Shown: piece after piece, positions 7,131-15,678 of the stretch
How positions within the stretch are numbered: position 1 is the first letter of the stretch
How the letters are laid out: each line of letters starts with the position of its first letter
Assembly: GCA_028687375.1 (NCBI GenBank)
Contig: JAQUAG010000007.1
Location: forward strand, 1 to 64,000
Direction: 5' to 3'
DNA from: Arcobacteraceae bacterium
Lineage (GTDB): Bacteria; Campylobacterota; Campylobacteria; Campylobacterales; Arcobacteraceae
Length of the DNA stretch: 64,000 bases
Notes under the pieces: model-generated
Database searches by the model: none
What the model saw: only the letters and a program-made list of their open reading frames with translations
What the model was told of the DNA's origin: nothing
Position numbers and translations under genes: made by a program

Positions 7131-8066
7131 GAAATATTTTTTTAGTATCACACTTAGATGCTTTTGAGAGTATATTTTGTGATTATTTGGGATATTTTCC
7201 ACTACAATTGTTTTATTTGAATTGATTTGGATACTAAAAGTTGGTTTTTGAAAGAGTGAACACTCTTTAAACAATGATGAACTGATTCCAAAAACAACTT
7301 TTGAGTAAAAAATTAAATCTTGGCTATTACAATTGTCTTGAATAATCTGAAGATGACTATACTTTCTAAGGAGAATATTAAATTTATTTTTAGATTCGTA
7401 TGGGTGTAGTTTCAAAAATATTGGAATTTTTAAATCTAAAGCATCAATAGTTTCTAAAATATTTTCTACCATCTCATATTCTGTAAAACCAAATTGAAGT
7501 CTATAAAGCTCATAAATATACTCTGTTAAAATAAGAAGATATTCCCCTTTATGATCTTTTATAAAATTATGTGATTGTTTTGGTGGAAATTTTTGAAAAA
7601 AAACTTTGAGATATGATTTGTAAAAATTTTCTTTGATGATGCTTCTTGATTCTATTTGTGGGATATCTGATTTGAACGATTTAATGGTATCAATCCATAT
7701 CTCATCAGCAAGATACTCTAAATCGATCAATTTTCCATCTAAGATAAATCGTTTTTCGAAGTTAGCTATATTATCAATCAGTGTGATTGTCTTTTGTACC
7801 CCAGCGATTTTTGCATTTTTAATCATAGACATTTCGTAACTTGAATATAAACCAGAAGTACCACTAATTACCGTATCAGTTTGACAAAATTTAAGAGATG
7901 AGAACTCTTTGATATAGCTAGAATAATCTCTTTTGAAAATCTCTTTAGCTGGTCCATCACAATAGATATCTATAGCCTCATACAATTTACCATAAAAAAA
8001 GATATATGCTATAGTTATATTTGCACTATTAGCATCATGAGCAAAAACGACTAATCTATTAAGCAT
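7125..8066 (-). CDS. Uncharacterised protein, possible GT-B-fold glycosyltransferase
   Basis: This 313-residue soluble protein is the last gene of the glycan operon. No family is recognised with confidence. The C-terminal half has the order of elements seen in CDP-glycerol- or polysialyl-type GT-B enzymes: a LKLHPYESK motif (about residue 240) and then SKVVFGISSSLFKECSLF (about 270-290), where such enzymes bind the nucleotide sugar. The N-terminus (VVFAHDANSANI) could be the first strand of a Rossmann-like domain. It overlaps the convergent maf gene by 6 bases and follows the aminotransferase gene by 24. A role in transferring or modifying a flagellar sugar is inferred from fold hints and context only. 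Confidence 0.5.
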   Translation of the reverse strand: MLNRLVVFAHDANSANITIAYIFFYGKLYEAIDIYCDGPAKEIFKRDYSSYIKEFSSLKFCQTDTVISGTSGLYSSYEMSMIKNAKIAGVQKTITLIDNIANFEKRFILDGKLIDLEYLADEIWIDTIKSFKSDIPQIESRSIIKENFYKSYLKVFFQKFPPKQSHNFIKDHKGEYLLILTEYIYELYRLQFGFTEYEMVENILETIDALDLKIPIFLKLHPYESKNKFNILLRKYSHLQIIQDNCNSQDLIFYSKVVFGISSSLFKECSLFQKPTFSIQINSNKTIVVENIPNNHKIYSQKHLSVILKKYFL

Positions 8067-8090
8067 ATATTTTATAGTTATTATTAAGTG

Positions 8091-9374
8091 TTACTTGAGT
8101 TCATCTAAATTATCAGCAACTTTACAATATGCAGCGATAACATCTTTGACATCCGATACAGTTAATGGACTTCTTGTAAAATCATGACTGAATAATCTTT
8201 TATGATGCAACTCTTCATAATGAGGGCATAGTCCTTTATTGTAATTAATAGTTTCTTTAAAACCAAAGCCTTGCTCTTTGTATGCCCATTTTTTTTGAAA
8301 AATTGGGTGGTAATAAAGTGGTTTTACCCCTCCAAACCCAATAGGAACTCCCTCTTTTTCTCGTCCTTCAACTGGCATAAGTTCAGCTTTTACAGCTTCT
8401 ATAAATCTTTCTCTACTAATACCCGCTTTCTCTTCGTAAAATCTAAATAATTGTACATAGTAACTATGTGTTCTATCATCATAGGTTGTAGTTTCTATAA
8501 AATCATATTTTGTTAATGTATCGTTATACATTTTTGCATATTGTTGTCTAATTTCAAGTTCCATATCAAGTTTATCAAGTTGTTCAACTCCTATAGCTGC
8601 TTGAATCTCTGTAAGTCTAAAATTAAATCCAAGCATATTTATTAAGTCTGTTTCCCCTTTTGCATCCACCACTGATTCTGCATGATTTCTAATGAGTTGC
8701 ATCTTATTTGCTAGGGTATCATTATTTGTTGTACACATACCACCTTCACCTGTGTGGATATGTTTATGGTAATTTAAACTAAAAATACCAATATCACCTA
8801 AGGTTCCAACTGGTTTTCCTTTATAAGTAGCTCCTGGTGCTTGAGCACAATCTTCTATCACATAGAGATTGTGTTTTTTTGCAATAGCCATTATCTCATC
8901 CATATTTGAAGGACAACCAGAGATATGGACAACAATAATAACTTTTGTATCCTTTGTAATCACTCTTTCTAACATCTCTAAATCATACGAATATGTGTTC
9001 ATATCAAGATCACAAAAAACAGGAGTAGCATTATAAAAAAGTGGTGCAGTTGCTGAGATAGACATAGAAAAAGGTGTAACTATAACTTCATCTCCAAGAC
9101 CAATTCCACAAGCACCTAAAGCTGTTATTATCCCTGATGTATTTGAATTGACACTAATTGAATGTTTTGCATTAAATTTTTTTGACCATTTTTCTTCAAA
9201 TTCTAATATTTTCTTTCCACCATAAAAGTCATTACACCAAGCACCTATAAATTGGGATAAAACACCCTCTTGCATCACTTTTGTAACGGCATCTATCTCG
9301 ATTTGGTCAATATTGTTATATCTAGGAAATAGAGTATTCCTAACTTTTGCTCCACCATTAATAGCTAATTTCAT
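8091..9374 (-). CDS. DegT/DnrJ/EryC1/StrS-family sugar aminotransferase
   Basis: This 427-residue PLP enzyme of the sugar aminotransferase family probably forms an internal aldimine through Lys204 in NYHKHIHTGEGG. Asp175 of IEDCAQAPG should contact the pyridine nitrogen. It is longer than PseC/LegC-type enzymes (about 370-390) and its MKLAINGGAKVR start resembles the AHBA synthase/NtdA branch. It overlaps the upstream Gfo/Idh/MocA oxidoreductase gene by 4 bases. Such pairs commonly make 3-amino sugars by oxidation to a keto sugar followed by transamination (kanosamine NtdC/NtdA, WlbA/WlbC). The actual substrate is unknown. It is distinct from the PseC aminotransferase encoded at 19463. Confidence 0.85.
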   Translation of the reverse strand: MKLAINGGAKVRNTLFPRYNNIDQIEIDAVTKVMQEGVLSQFIGAWCNDFYGGKKILEFEEKWSKKFNAKHSISVNSNTSGIITALGACGIGLGDEVIVTPFSMSISATAPLFYNATPVFCDLDMNTYSYDLEMLERVITKDTKVIIVVHISGCPSNMDEIMAIAKKHNLYVIEDCAQAPGATYKGKPVGTLGDIGIFSLNYHKHIHTGEGGMCTTNNDTLANKMQLIRNHAESVVDAKGETDLINMLGFNFRLTEIQAAIGVEQLDKLDMELEIRQQYAKMYNDTLTKYDFIETTTYDDRTHSYYVQLFRFYEEKAGISRERFIEAVKAELMPVEGREKEGVPIGFGGVKPLYYHPIFQKKWAYKEQGFGFKETINYNKGLCPHYEELHHKRLFSHDFTRSPLTVSDVKDVIAAYCKVADNLDELK

Positions 9375-10348
9375 TTGTTTGCTTCCTTTATGATTGTATT
9401 GTAAAATTCTTGATTTTGGAGTTCATCATCAAATGATGAGATATTTTTTTCATTATCTATCAACATAGTATATATTTTTGCATAAGCATTACTGAGGAAG
9501 AGAGTTCCGTCAATAGTTTCTGTTTTACAAGTAGGATTAAAAATTTTATATGTTGGAAACTCTGGATGATCGATTTTTTCATAATATTGAATTTCACTCT
9601 TTGCATTGTTTAATTTTATTAGATAATCATTACTAAAAATTTCAACTTCAATAAAATTATATTTTGTATGATTGTGTGCGATAAAATAAGTAGGAATAGT
9701 ATTTCCCTTATAATTAAGCTTTGCAAAAATATCATAATTGATATCTGTTTCGTTTAATCCATTTGATTTAGATAATATTTGTGATTCTTCTATAGATGGA
9801 TTTTCAAAAAGATAATTTATCAAATCTATCATATGGGAACCATTATTTTTCAACCCTTTGCAGTAGTGGATGATTATTTTTTCTGGTTGTATCTCTTTTG
9901 AAGTTATAAATTTTTTCATATTAGAAATTGTTTTACTAAATCTTCTTGAGTAATTTATGATAATTTTTTCTTTTAGTGTAGTATCTATTGAAGTGTAATT
10001 TTGAACAAGTTCAAATAGAGGTTTTTCGATAAAAAAATATTTGATATTTTCATTTTTAGAAAAAGCATTTAAAATTGTGTAATGTGTTTTTGTTGGTGTT
10101 GCAATAACTAAAAGATCAATATCATTTTGATTTACAATCTCTTCATAGTTGGTATAGGTTAAACAATTTGGAAAAAAGTCATTTAAAATTTCAAAATTCT
10201 TTCTATCAATATCTACGGCATATTTTAAGTTAAAATTTTTATTTGCGTATATTGCTTTTGTATGGGATAAACATTTTGCTAAATTTGTTTTGTCTGTATC
10301 AAAGAGTAAGCCAATATTACCAAGACCAACTAAAGCGACATTAACCAT
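9371..10348 (-). CDS. Gfo/Idh/MocA-family sugar oxidoreductase (second copy)
   Basis: The 325-residue protein begins with a Rossmann NAD(P)-binding segment, VNVALVGLGNIG, and has the conserved EKP of the family (FFIEKPL, about residue 125) that carries the catalytic lysine. The rest forms the substrate-binding alpha/beta domain. Family members oxidise or reduce sugar hydroxyls. The gene is chained by 4- to 8-base overlaps to the aminotransferase gene (downstream) and the GNAT gene (upstream), so it likely supplies the keto sugar for transamination. It is only distantly similar to the other Gfo/Idh/MocA gene at 11599. Confidence 0.82.
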   Translation of the reverse strand: MVNVALVGLGNIGLLFDTDKTNLAKCLSHTKAIYANKNFNLKYAVDIDRKNFEILNDFFPNCLTYTNYEEIVNQNDIDLLVIATPTKTHYTILNAFSKNENIKYFFIEKPLFELVQNYTSIDTTLKEKIIINYSRRFSKTISNMKKFITSKEIQPEKIIIHYCKGLKNNGSHMIDLINYLFENPSIEESQILSKSNGLNETDINYDIFAKLNYKGNTIPTYFIAHNHTKYNFIEVEIFSNDYLIKLNNAKSEIQYYEKIDHPEFPTYKIFNPTCKTETIDGTLFLSNAYAKIYTMLIDNEKNISSFDDELQNQEFYNTIIKEANK

Positions 10349-10883
10349 CTATAAATTCTCTTTTTAAAATACCAAAAGGGACAATATCAACAAATCTTCC
10401 ATCTCGTTGGAAATATTCTCGTAACAATCCCTCTTGTGTGAAATTGAGTTTTTTAAACACTTTTTGCATTGGGATATTATCCGAAGTTGTCCCAGAGTTA
10501 ATTTTATTTAAATTTAGTTTATTGAAGCAGTGACTAAGAGTAGCTCTAAAAACTTCTACAGCATAGCCTTTCCCCCAAAACTCTTTTTCACCCAAAAGAA
10601 TAGAGATGTCAGCATGAGAGTTTATATAATCTATTTTTGAAATAGCGGTATTCCCTATATGTTGGTTTGTTTTTTTATCTATAATTGCTAAAACTATTTG
10701 CGTTCTATTTTGACAATTTTGAATATATCCTAAAGTTGCCTCTTTTGTATTTGGAAAAATACCATGAGAGTTGTATTGTGTAATCTCAGAATTATTGAGC
10801 CAAAAGATATAATTATCACTTAAATGTTGCTCCTCGAGTGGTTCTAAATAAAGATTATTTGTTTCTAAAAATATATTTCTCAT
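10341..10883 (-). CDS. GNAT-family N-acetyltransferase, candidate PseH
   Basis: This 180-residue acetyltransferase has the RimJ/RimL-like GNAT fold. LYLEPLEEQHL is at the N-terminus, LGEKEFWGKGYAVEVFRATL (acetyl-CoA pyrophosphate loop, about residues 95-115) is in the middle, and NIPMQKVFKKLNFTQEGLLRE is near the end. The operon contains the other five pseudaminic-acid enzymes but no other acetyltransferase, so this is the best candidate for PseH, which acetylates the 4-amino group made by PseC. Alternatively it acylates the product of the neighbouring aminotransferase. It overlaps both neighbours (4 and 8 bases). The family is firm and the substrate is not. Confidence 0.82.
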   Translation of the reverse strand: MRNIFLETNNLYLEPLEEQHLSDNYIFWLNNSEITQYNSHGIFPNTKEATLGYIQNCQNRTQIVLAIIDKKTNQHIGNTAISKIDYINSHADISILLGEKEFWGKGYAVEVFRATLSHCFNKLNLNKINSGTTSDNIPMQKVFKKLNFTQEGLLREYFQRDGRFVDIVPFGILKREFIDG

Positions 10884-11602
10884 GATAAACCTTTCCTTTT
10901 GATATGAGTGTTGTTTGCTATTATTTGTGGGTTTTGTTTTGCAAAAGCGACAATCTCTTCTACTGTAAAAGTATTGTTTTTGAAGTGTTGATAGACTGAT
11001 TTAATAACCTTATAATCCTCTTTTGTATCCAATGTTACAGATAACTCTGGCATCTTTTCATTTTCATTTGGTTGAAATTGAAAAGTTTTATAAAGACCAC
11101 TTGTATAGAGATAAGGTGTTACATGTTCTATATCGGCTTGTGTAAGTTCTCTCTCTTTTGAGATACTTTGAAGTGTATCAAGGGAAAATATCTCTGTTGC
11201 CATACCAAGAGGATAATCGCAACTTGTGTGAACATATTGATATGCATTATTTAAAAAAATATCTAATCCCTTATCTATAACTCTATAATCTATCAAAGGG
11301 CAATCGCCTGATAGTTCAACAATAATATCAGTTTCAAAGAATTGATGAGCTTCTAAAACTCTTTTATAGACATTTTCTTCACTCCCTCTAAAATATTTGA
11401 TATTAAGACTCTCACAAAGTTCTACAATGGGATCATCTGTTGTATTGGAAGTTGTCGCAACAAAGAGATTATCAATTTTATTAGATTGAATAACTCTTTC
11501 TATCATAAGTTGCAATGCTGGTTTTCCACCAATTTCTTGCAAAACTTTCCCTGGAAATCTAGTTGAGGTCATCCTAGCTTCAATTGAGGCATTAATTTTC
11601 AT
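10880..11602 (-). CDS. SpsF-like nucleotidyltransferase
   Basis: This 240-residue protein of the cytidylyltransferase / SpsF group has an N-terminal signature INASIEARMTSTRFPGKVL, which is the pyrophosphorylase loop with the SxRxxGK-type pattern. It also has VELSGDCPLID (about residue 95-105), whose aspartates should bind the metal and nucleotide. Family members activate sugars, often sialic- or KDO-like acids, as CMP derivatives, though some use other nucleotides. It is separate from PseF at 18769, so the operon encodes two sugar-activating enzymes, consistent with two different activated sugars. It overlaps both neighbours by 4 bases. Confidence 0.8.
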   Translation of the reverse strand: MKINASIEARMTSTRFPGKVLQEIGGKPALQLMIERVIQSNKIDNLFVATTSNTTDDPIVELCESLNIKYFRGSEENVYKRVLEAHQFFETDIIVELSGDCPLIDYRVIDKGLDIFLNNAYQYVHTSCDYPLGMATEIFSLDTLQSISKERELTQADIEHVTPYLYTSGLYKTFQFQPNENEKMPELSVTLDTKEDYKVIKSVYQHFKNNTFTVEEIVAFAKQNPQIIANNTHIKRKGLS

Positions 11603-12699
11603 TTATTTGTAATCCACTCTTTTTTTTCATTTGAAATACTAGCATTATGAAGGAGTTTTAAACCATTTTTAGCATGATTAAATCCGTAAACATAGTCGCT
11701 TGTATAAGGTTTGTTTTGTTTATAGTTATCTAATCCATTTGCAATATCATTGTAAAGATTAGCAAATGCTTCTATAAATCCAGATGGATGTCCTGGTGTC
11801 ATTCTGTTATAAAGTTTATTAGAAATATCAAGTTCTCCACCTCTATCTAAAATAATCATTTTTCCATCACGATAAGATAGTTGTAATTTTTCAGGATTTT
11901 CCTGATGCCACACAGCACTTCCTTTATCTCCATAAATTTCAATATGAAGCCCATTTCTATTCCCTAAAGCAGTTTTGCTTAACCAAAAATTTCCTTTTAC
12001 TCCATCACTATATTCTAAAAGGATATTTACATCATCTATAACATCATAATTTGAATATTTATCATATGCTGCAAAAACTTTTGATGGTTCTTTTCCTAAT
12101 AAAAAGTAAGAGAGATGGTGTAAATGTACACCTAAATCTAAACTAATCATAGGGATAAAATCATCTTTTAATCGCCAAGGTTGAGGGTATTTGATACTTT
12201 TAGGAGGTCTTAAAAAACTCTCTTGAGGCATTTTTAATCTAATATGTAAAATTTTCCCAAGGTTGTTTTGTGCAATCTCTTCTTTGAGTTGTCTTACCAT
12301 TGGATAGCCACTATAGTTATTGGTTACAACTAAAAAATGGTTATTTTCATCATAAAATTTCTCTATTTTTTCAATCTCATCTATGGAGCTTACTAAAGGT
12401 TTTTCACAAATTACATTTATATTTTGTTCCAATAAATATTGAATCATTTCAAAGTGAACAGGAGTTGGAGCAAGTATCACAACTGCATCAAGATTTGATT
12501 TTTCATTTTCAATGAGTTCTTTGTAATTTTTATAAATATTTTTAATATTTAATCTTTTTGATGTATCGATATTTGTTTGTTCATTGCTACTAAATGTAGC
12601 TGCAATAACTTCAAATCTTCTATCCATTTGTGATGCTATAAAATGGGGATAACCTGCAATTGACCCATCCCCACCACCTATAAATGCTAATTTATACAT
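11599..12699 (-). CDS. Gfo/Idh/MocA-family sugar oxidoreductase (first copy)
   Basis: This 366-residue NAD(P)-dependent oxidoreductase has an N-terminal YKLAFIGGGDGSIAGYPH dinucleotide loop, NVICEKPLVSS (the family EKP motif, about residue 95-105), and DLGVHLHHLSYFLLG (about 190-205), the conserved metal/substrate helix of the C-terminal domain. Longer and more typical than the second copy. The substrate is unknown, and the place in the operon points to a nucleotide- or phosphosugar. It lies 13 bases after the radical SAM gene and overlaps the next gene by 4. Confidence 0.85.
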   Translation of the reverse strand: MYKLAFIGGGDGSIAGYPHFIASQMDRRFEVIAATFSSNEQTNIDTSKRLNIKNIYKNYKELIENEKSNLDAVVILAPTPVHFEMIQYLLEQNINVICEKPLVSSIDEIEKIEKFYDENNHFLVVTNNYSGYPMVRQLKEEIAQNNLGKILHIRLKMPQESFLRPPKSIKYPQPWRLKDDFIPMISLDLGVHLHHLSYFLLGKEPSKVFAAYDKYSNYDVIDDVNILLEYSDGVKGNFWLSKTALGNRNGLHIEIYGDKGSAVWHQENPEKLQLSYRDGKMIILDRGGELDISNKLYNRMTPGHPSGFIEAFANLYNDIANGLDNYKQNKPYTSDYVYGFNHAKNGLKLLHNASISNEKKEWITNK

Positions 12700-12712
12700 C
12701 TAAACACCTTTA

Positions 12713-14464
12713 TTAAAATCTAAAACCAGCATCAACTGATGGAGGATGAGGTTTTACAGTTTTTAGATATTCTTCATCTAGATAGTTATTCAAATGAGGC
12801 ATCTCACTACCATATCTATCCCATAAATTTCGTGCAATTTGACTACTTTTTATTTGTGCTACTGCTTCTTGTAAATCGGCTTGTGCTTCTTCATTTTTAT
12901 TGAGTTGTAGATACGCCATTGCTCTTTGGTAAAGTGCTGGTATATGAAATTTATATTTCCATAGTACCATATCTGTAAAATATTTAGCTGCTCTTTCATA
13001 TCTACCATTTAACATATTTCTATTACCAAAAAAGTTAGTATAGATATTTACATCATAGACTAATTCAGTTAATTCTTTAGCTGTAATCTCTTTTGTATCA
13101 AACTCTCTACTCCCATATCCACAATGATCCCAGTCAATATCATTTGGATCAATTTTTCCCATAGCAACAAACTCATCATAAGCTTCAGTTCCTGGAAGTG
13201 GTAAAAGGGCAAAGACTTGAATCCAATCAACATCAATAGTTTCTTGCATATATTGTTTTGTTTCATTTGGAAAGCCAAAAAGTATATTTGTTTCAACTTT
13301 TACACCAAGAGTTCTAGCATGTGCTATTAAATCTCTCGCTTTTGTAAGATTTACTCGTTTCTTTACAATATGTTCTTGTGCATACTGTGAACCTGATTCA
13401 ATCATAATTCTAATATAATCAAATCCTAAAGAGCAAACATATTCAAGTAGATTTTCATCCATTACTCTCACACTTAATCCACTTGGCATCGAAAAAACTA
13501 AACCTTTGTTAACCCCTTCATTATTGATTCTTTGAGCTAATTCCATAAATTTGTTTTTTCTTGCAGCAAGTAAATCATCCCAAAGTACGATATTTACAAA
13601 TCCACATTCATCTCTTAAATAGAGTAAATCATCAATGATTCTTTGATTTGATTTCGTTCTGATTTTACTACCATGAATTATCATAGAAGCACAATAAGTA
13701 CAGCTAAAAGGGCAACCTCTATCCATCATCATCCCAATAGAACCAGTTGTAAATGAATTTGAATGAGTTCTATAGGCTTCAATATCAAGTAGATCAAATG
13801 CAGGTAAACCAATCTCATCAAGGTCTACGAGTGTTTCACCAAATACCCCTTTTGTAATACCTCTTGATGCTTCTAATTTTACTTTTTCTTCATCGTACAC
13901 ACCAAGAATAGTACTGATATCTATATTTGGTTTATTACCTAATTTTACATCGTATACTTCTTGAATAAATTTAGCTAAACTAATTTCAGCTTCCCCAACA
14001 AATACATAATCTACAAACTTTGAATCTTTAAAAACTGTGTCATGATAAAATGTTACATGTCCACCACCAAAAATAAGTGTACAGTCTGGCCATTTATCTT
14101 TAATCAGTTGTGCCATTTTTAAAGAGGACATATAAGCAGAAGAGAAGAGGATTGAAATCCCAACTATATCTGGTGGATTTTTTATTTCGTTGAGGATATT
14201 TATTGCATACTGTTCAAAAGTAATTGGTGCTTCATTTTCTATGTTAAGATAATAAAAGTGCAACTTTTGAGCAATATCTAATAGAGTAAAATTGAGATAA
14301 TCATACTTATTTCTTGTATAAGAAGCTAACTCTATCAATCCAGTTGGAGTTTCAAATGTTGGTCGTAAATTTTTATTAAATTGAGATAATAATTGCTCTT
14401 GTTGGTAGAGTGGCATTGTGCTAGGACTTATAAAAAGTACATCTAGATTTTTGTTATTTTTCAT
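12713..14464 (-). CDS. B12-binding-type radical SAM enzyme
   Basis: This 583-residue protein has three parts. Residues 1-200 resemble the cobalamin-binding Rossmann domain (PDIVGISILFSSAY, LIFGGGHVTF, YVFVGEAE), but the DxHxxG loop that gives base-off binding is not obvious. Residues 240-480 are the radical SAM core with the 4Fe-4S motif C251-xxx-C255-xx-C258 (RGCPFSCTYCAS). The C-terminus (about 500-560) is helical and TPR-like. Family members do methylations, rearrangements and epimerisations on unactivated carbons. Such an enzyme is not part of the textbook pseudaminic or legionaminic routes, so its presence mid-operon suggests an unusual sugar modification. The reaction cannot be deduced from sequence. 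Confidence 0.85.
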   Translation of the reverse strand: MKNNKNLDVLFISPSTMPLYQQEQLLSQFNKNLRPTFETPTGLIELASYTRNKYDYLNFTLLDIAQKLHFYYLNIENEAPITFEQYAINILNEIKNPPDIVGISILFSSAYMSSLKMAQLIKDKWPDCTLIFGGGHVTFYHDTVFKDSKFVDYVFVGEAEISLAKFIQEVYDVKLGNKPNIDISTILGVYDEEKVKLEASRGITKGVFGETLVDLDEIGLPAFDLLDIEAYRTHSNSFTTGSIGMMMDRGCPFSCTYCASMIIHGSKIRTKSNQRIIDDLLYLRDECGFVNIVLWDDLLAARKNKFMELAQRINNEGVNKGLVFSMPSGLSVRVMDENLLEYVCSLGFDYIRIMIESGSQYAQEHIVKKRVNLTKARDLIAHARTLGVKVETNILFGFPNETKQYMQETIDVDWIQVFALLPLPGTEAYDEFVAMGKIDPNDIDWDHCGYGSREFDTKEITAKELTELVYDVNIYTNFFGNRNMLNGRYERAAKYFTDMVLWKYKFHIPALYQRAMAYLQLNKNEEAQADLQEAVAQIKSSQIARNLWDRYGSEMPHLNNYLDEEYLKTVKPHPPSVDAGFRF

Positions 14465-14511
14465 TATTTTCCTTTGTCTCTTTTATTGTAACTAAATAAG
14501 ATAAAACACCA

Positions 14512-15678
14512 TTATTTTTTTAAAGTAACTTGTATTAATTTATTTATATTCTTTATAATATTTTCAATCTCATCACTTTTGTCTAGCTTAATGAATATGA
14601 TAGCAAGTTGAGTATTTAAATAATTTGTTATGTGATATTCTGGTTCAATTAAACTAAAGTTTAAAAGAATCTTTTCTTCTAAACTACTATCTATCTTTAT
14701 ACTCTCATAGATTCCATTTTGAGTTGGCATAACACAGTGTCGTATTATAAAATTTTGTTTTTCATTTTTATACTTAAATTCATCATCAATTTGTCCAGTT
14801 GTATAAGCTTTTACTACAGCTTTTGAATATTCTACCCCATCACTATATTCTATCAAATAAGGATATAAATCACCTGGTATTCTTCTTGTGACATCTATGA
14901 TGTAAGGGATATTATTTTTTATGAGAACTTGAAGATGAAACATACCATCAACAAGTTTTAGTAGTTGTGCTAATTTTTCAATATCATTTTGAAGTTTTGT
15001 TAATGTCTCTTTCTCTATGGTAGTAGGATATGCTGAGGTTATGAGGTAAGGATTGAGATATGTTGCATCATCACCTAAAAAACCATATACTATTTTTTGC
15101 TCTTTTAAAAATATTGAATAAGCGATAAGTTTCCCATCTATAAACTCTTCAAGGAATATTTCATTTGATATATCAGAGGTATGTTGAAGAGCCTTATGTA
15201 ATTGATTTTCATTATACACAACCTCTACGCCTCGTCCACCTGATAAATTTGTAGGTTTCACAACTATTGGAAACTCTAGGTTTATTTTATCATTTGAATT
15301 TTCATTATAGAAAAATCCTTTTGGGGTAGATATCCCATTTTCTAAACAAAACTTTTTAAATTTCCATTTATTATGAACTAATTGCGCTGTTTCAAGAGTA
15401 TCAAAATTTCCAATATGAAGCTCGTGTGCTAACAAAACCGTATTAAGATAAGATTCTTCGCCACTTCCTGGGATAATATAATCAACTTCTTCCTCTTTGA
15501 TAAGCTCTTTTACTTTGTCTAAATCATTAAAATTGATTTTACAAGCTTTATTTGAATAGTTGTGCCCAAGATAATAATCTCTATCTCCCAATGTGATAAC
15601 ATAATATCCTAACTCTTGCGATGCTTTAATAAGGGGAATATCTCTATGACTTCCACCTAAAATAACTATTTTTTTCAT
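14512..15678 (-). CDS. ATP-grasp-domain ligase
   Basis: This 388-residue protein has an N-terminal pre-ATP-grasp Rossmann-like domain (KKIVILGGSHRDIPLI, residues 1-100) and then an ATP-grasp fold. INLEFPIVVKPTNLSGGRGVEVV supplies the ATP-binding lysine and glycine loop, EEFIDG the adenine hinge, and YIIDVTRRIPGDLYP the metal-binding Asp/Arg region (about residue 270-280). Related enzymes form amide bonds between a carboxylate and an amine. In a glycan operon, attachment of an amino acid or other acyl group to an amino sugar is plausible. Its start overlaps the end of pseG by 4 bases and 47 bases separate it from the radical SAM gene. Confidence 0.8.
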   Translation of the reverse strand: MKKIVILGGSHRDIPLIKASQELGYYVITLGDRDYYLGHNYSNKACKINFNDLDKVKELIKEEEVDYIIPGSGEESYLNTVLLAHELHIGNFDTLETAQLVHNKWKFKKFCLENGISTPKGFFYNENSNDKINLEFPIVVKPTNLSGGRGVEVVYNENQLHKALQHTSDISNEIFLEEFIDGKLIAYSIFLKEQKIVYGFLGDDATYLNPYLITSAYPTTIEKETLTKLQNDIEKLAQLLKLVDGMFHLQVLIKNNIPYIIDVTRRIPGDLYPYLIEYSDGVEYSKAVVKAYTTGQIDDEFKYKNEKQNFIIRHCVMPTQNGIYESIKIDSSLEEKILLNFSLIEPEYHITNYLNTQLAIIFIKLDKSDEIENIIKNINKLIQVTLKK

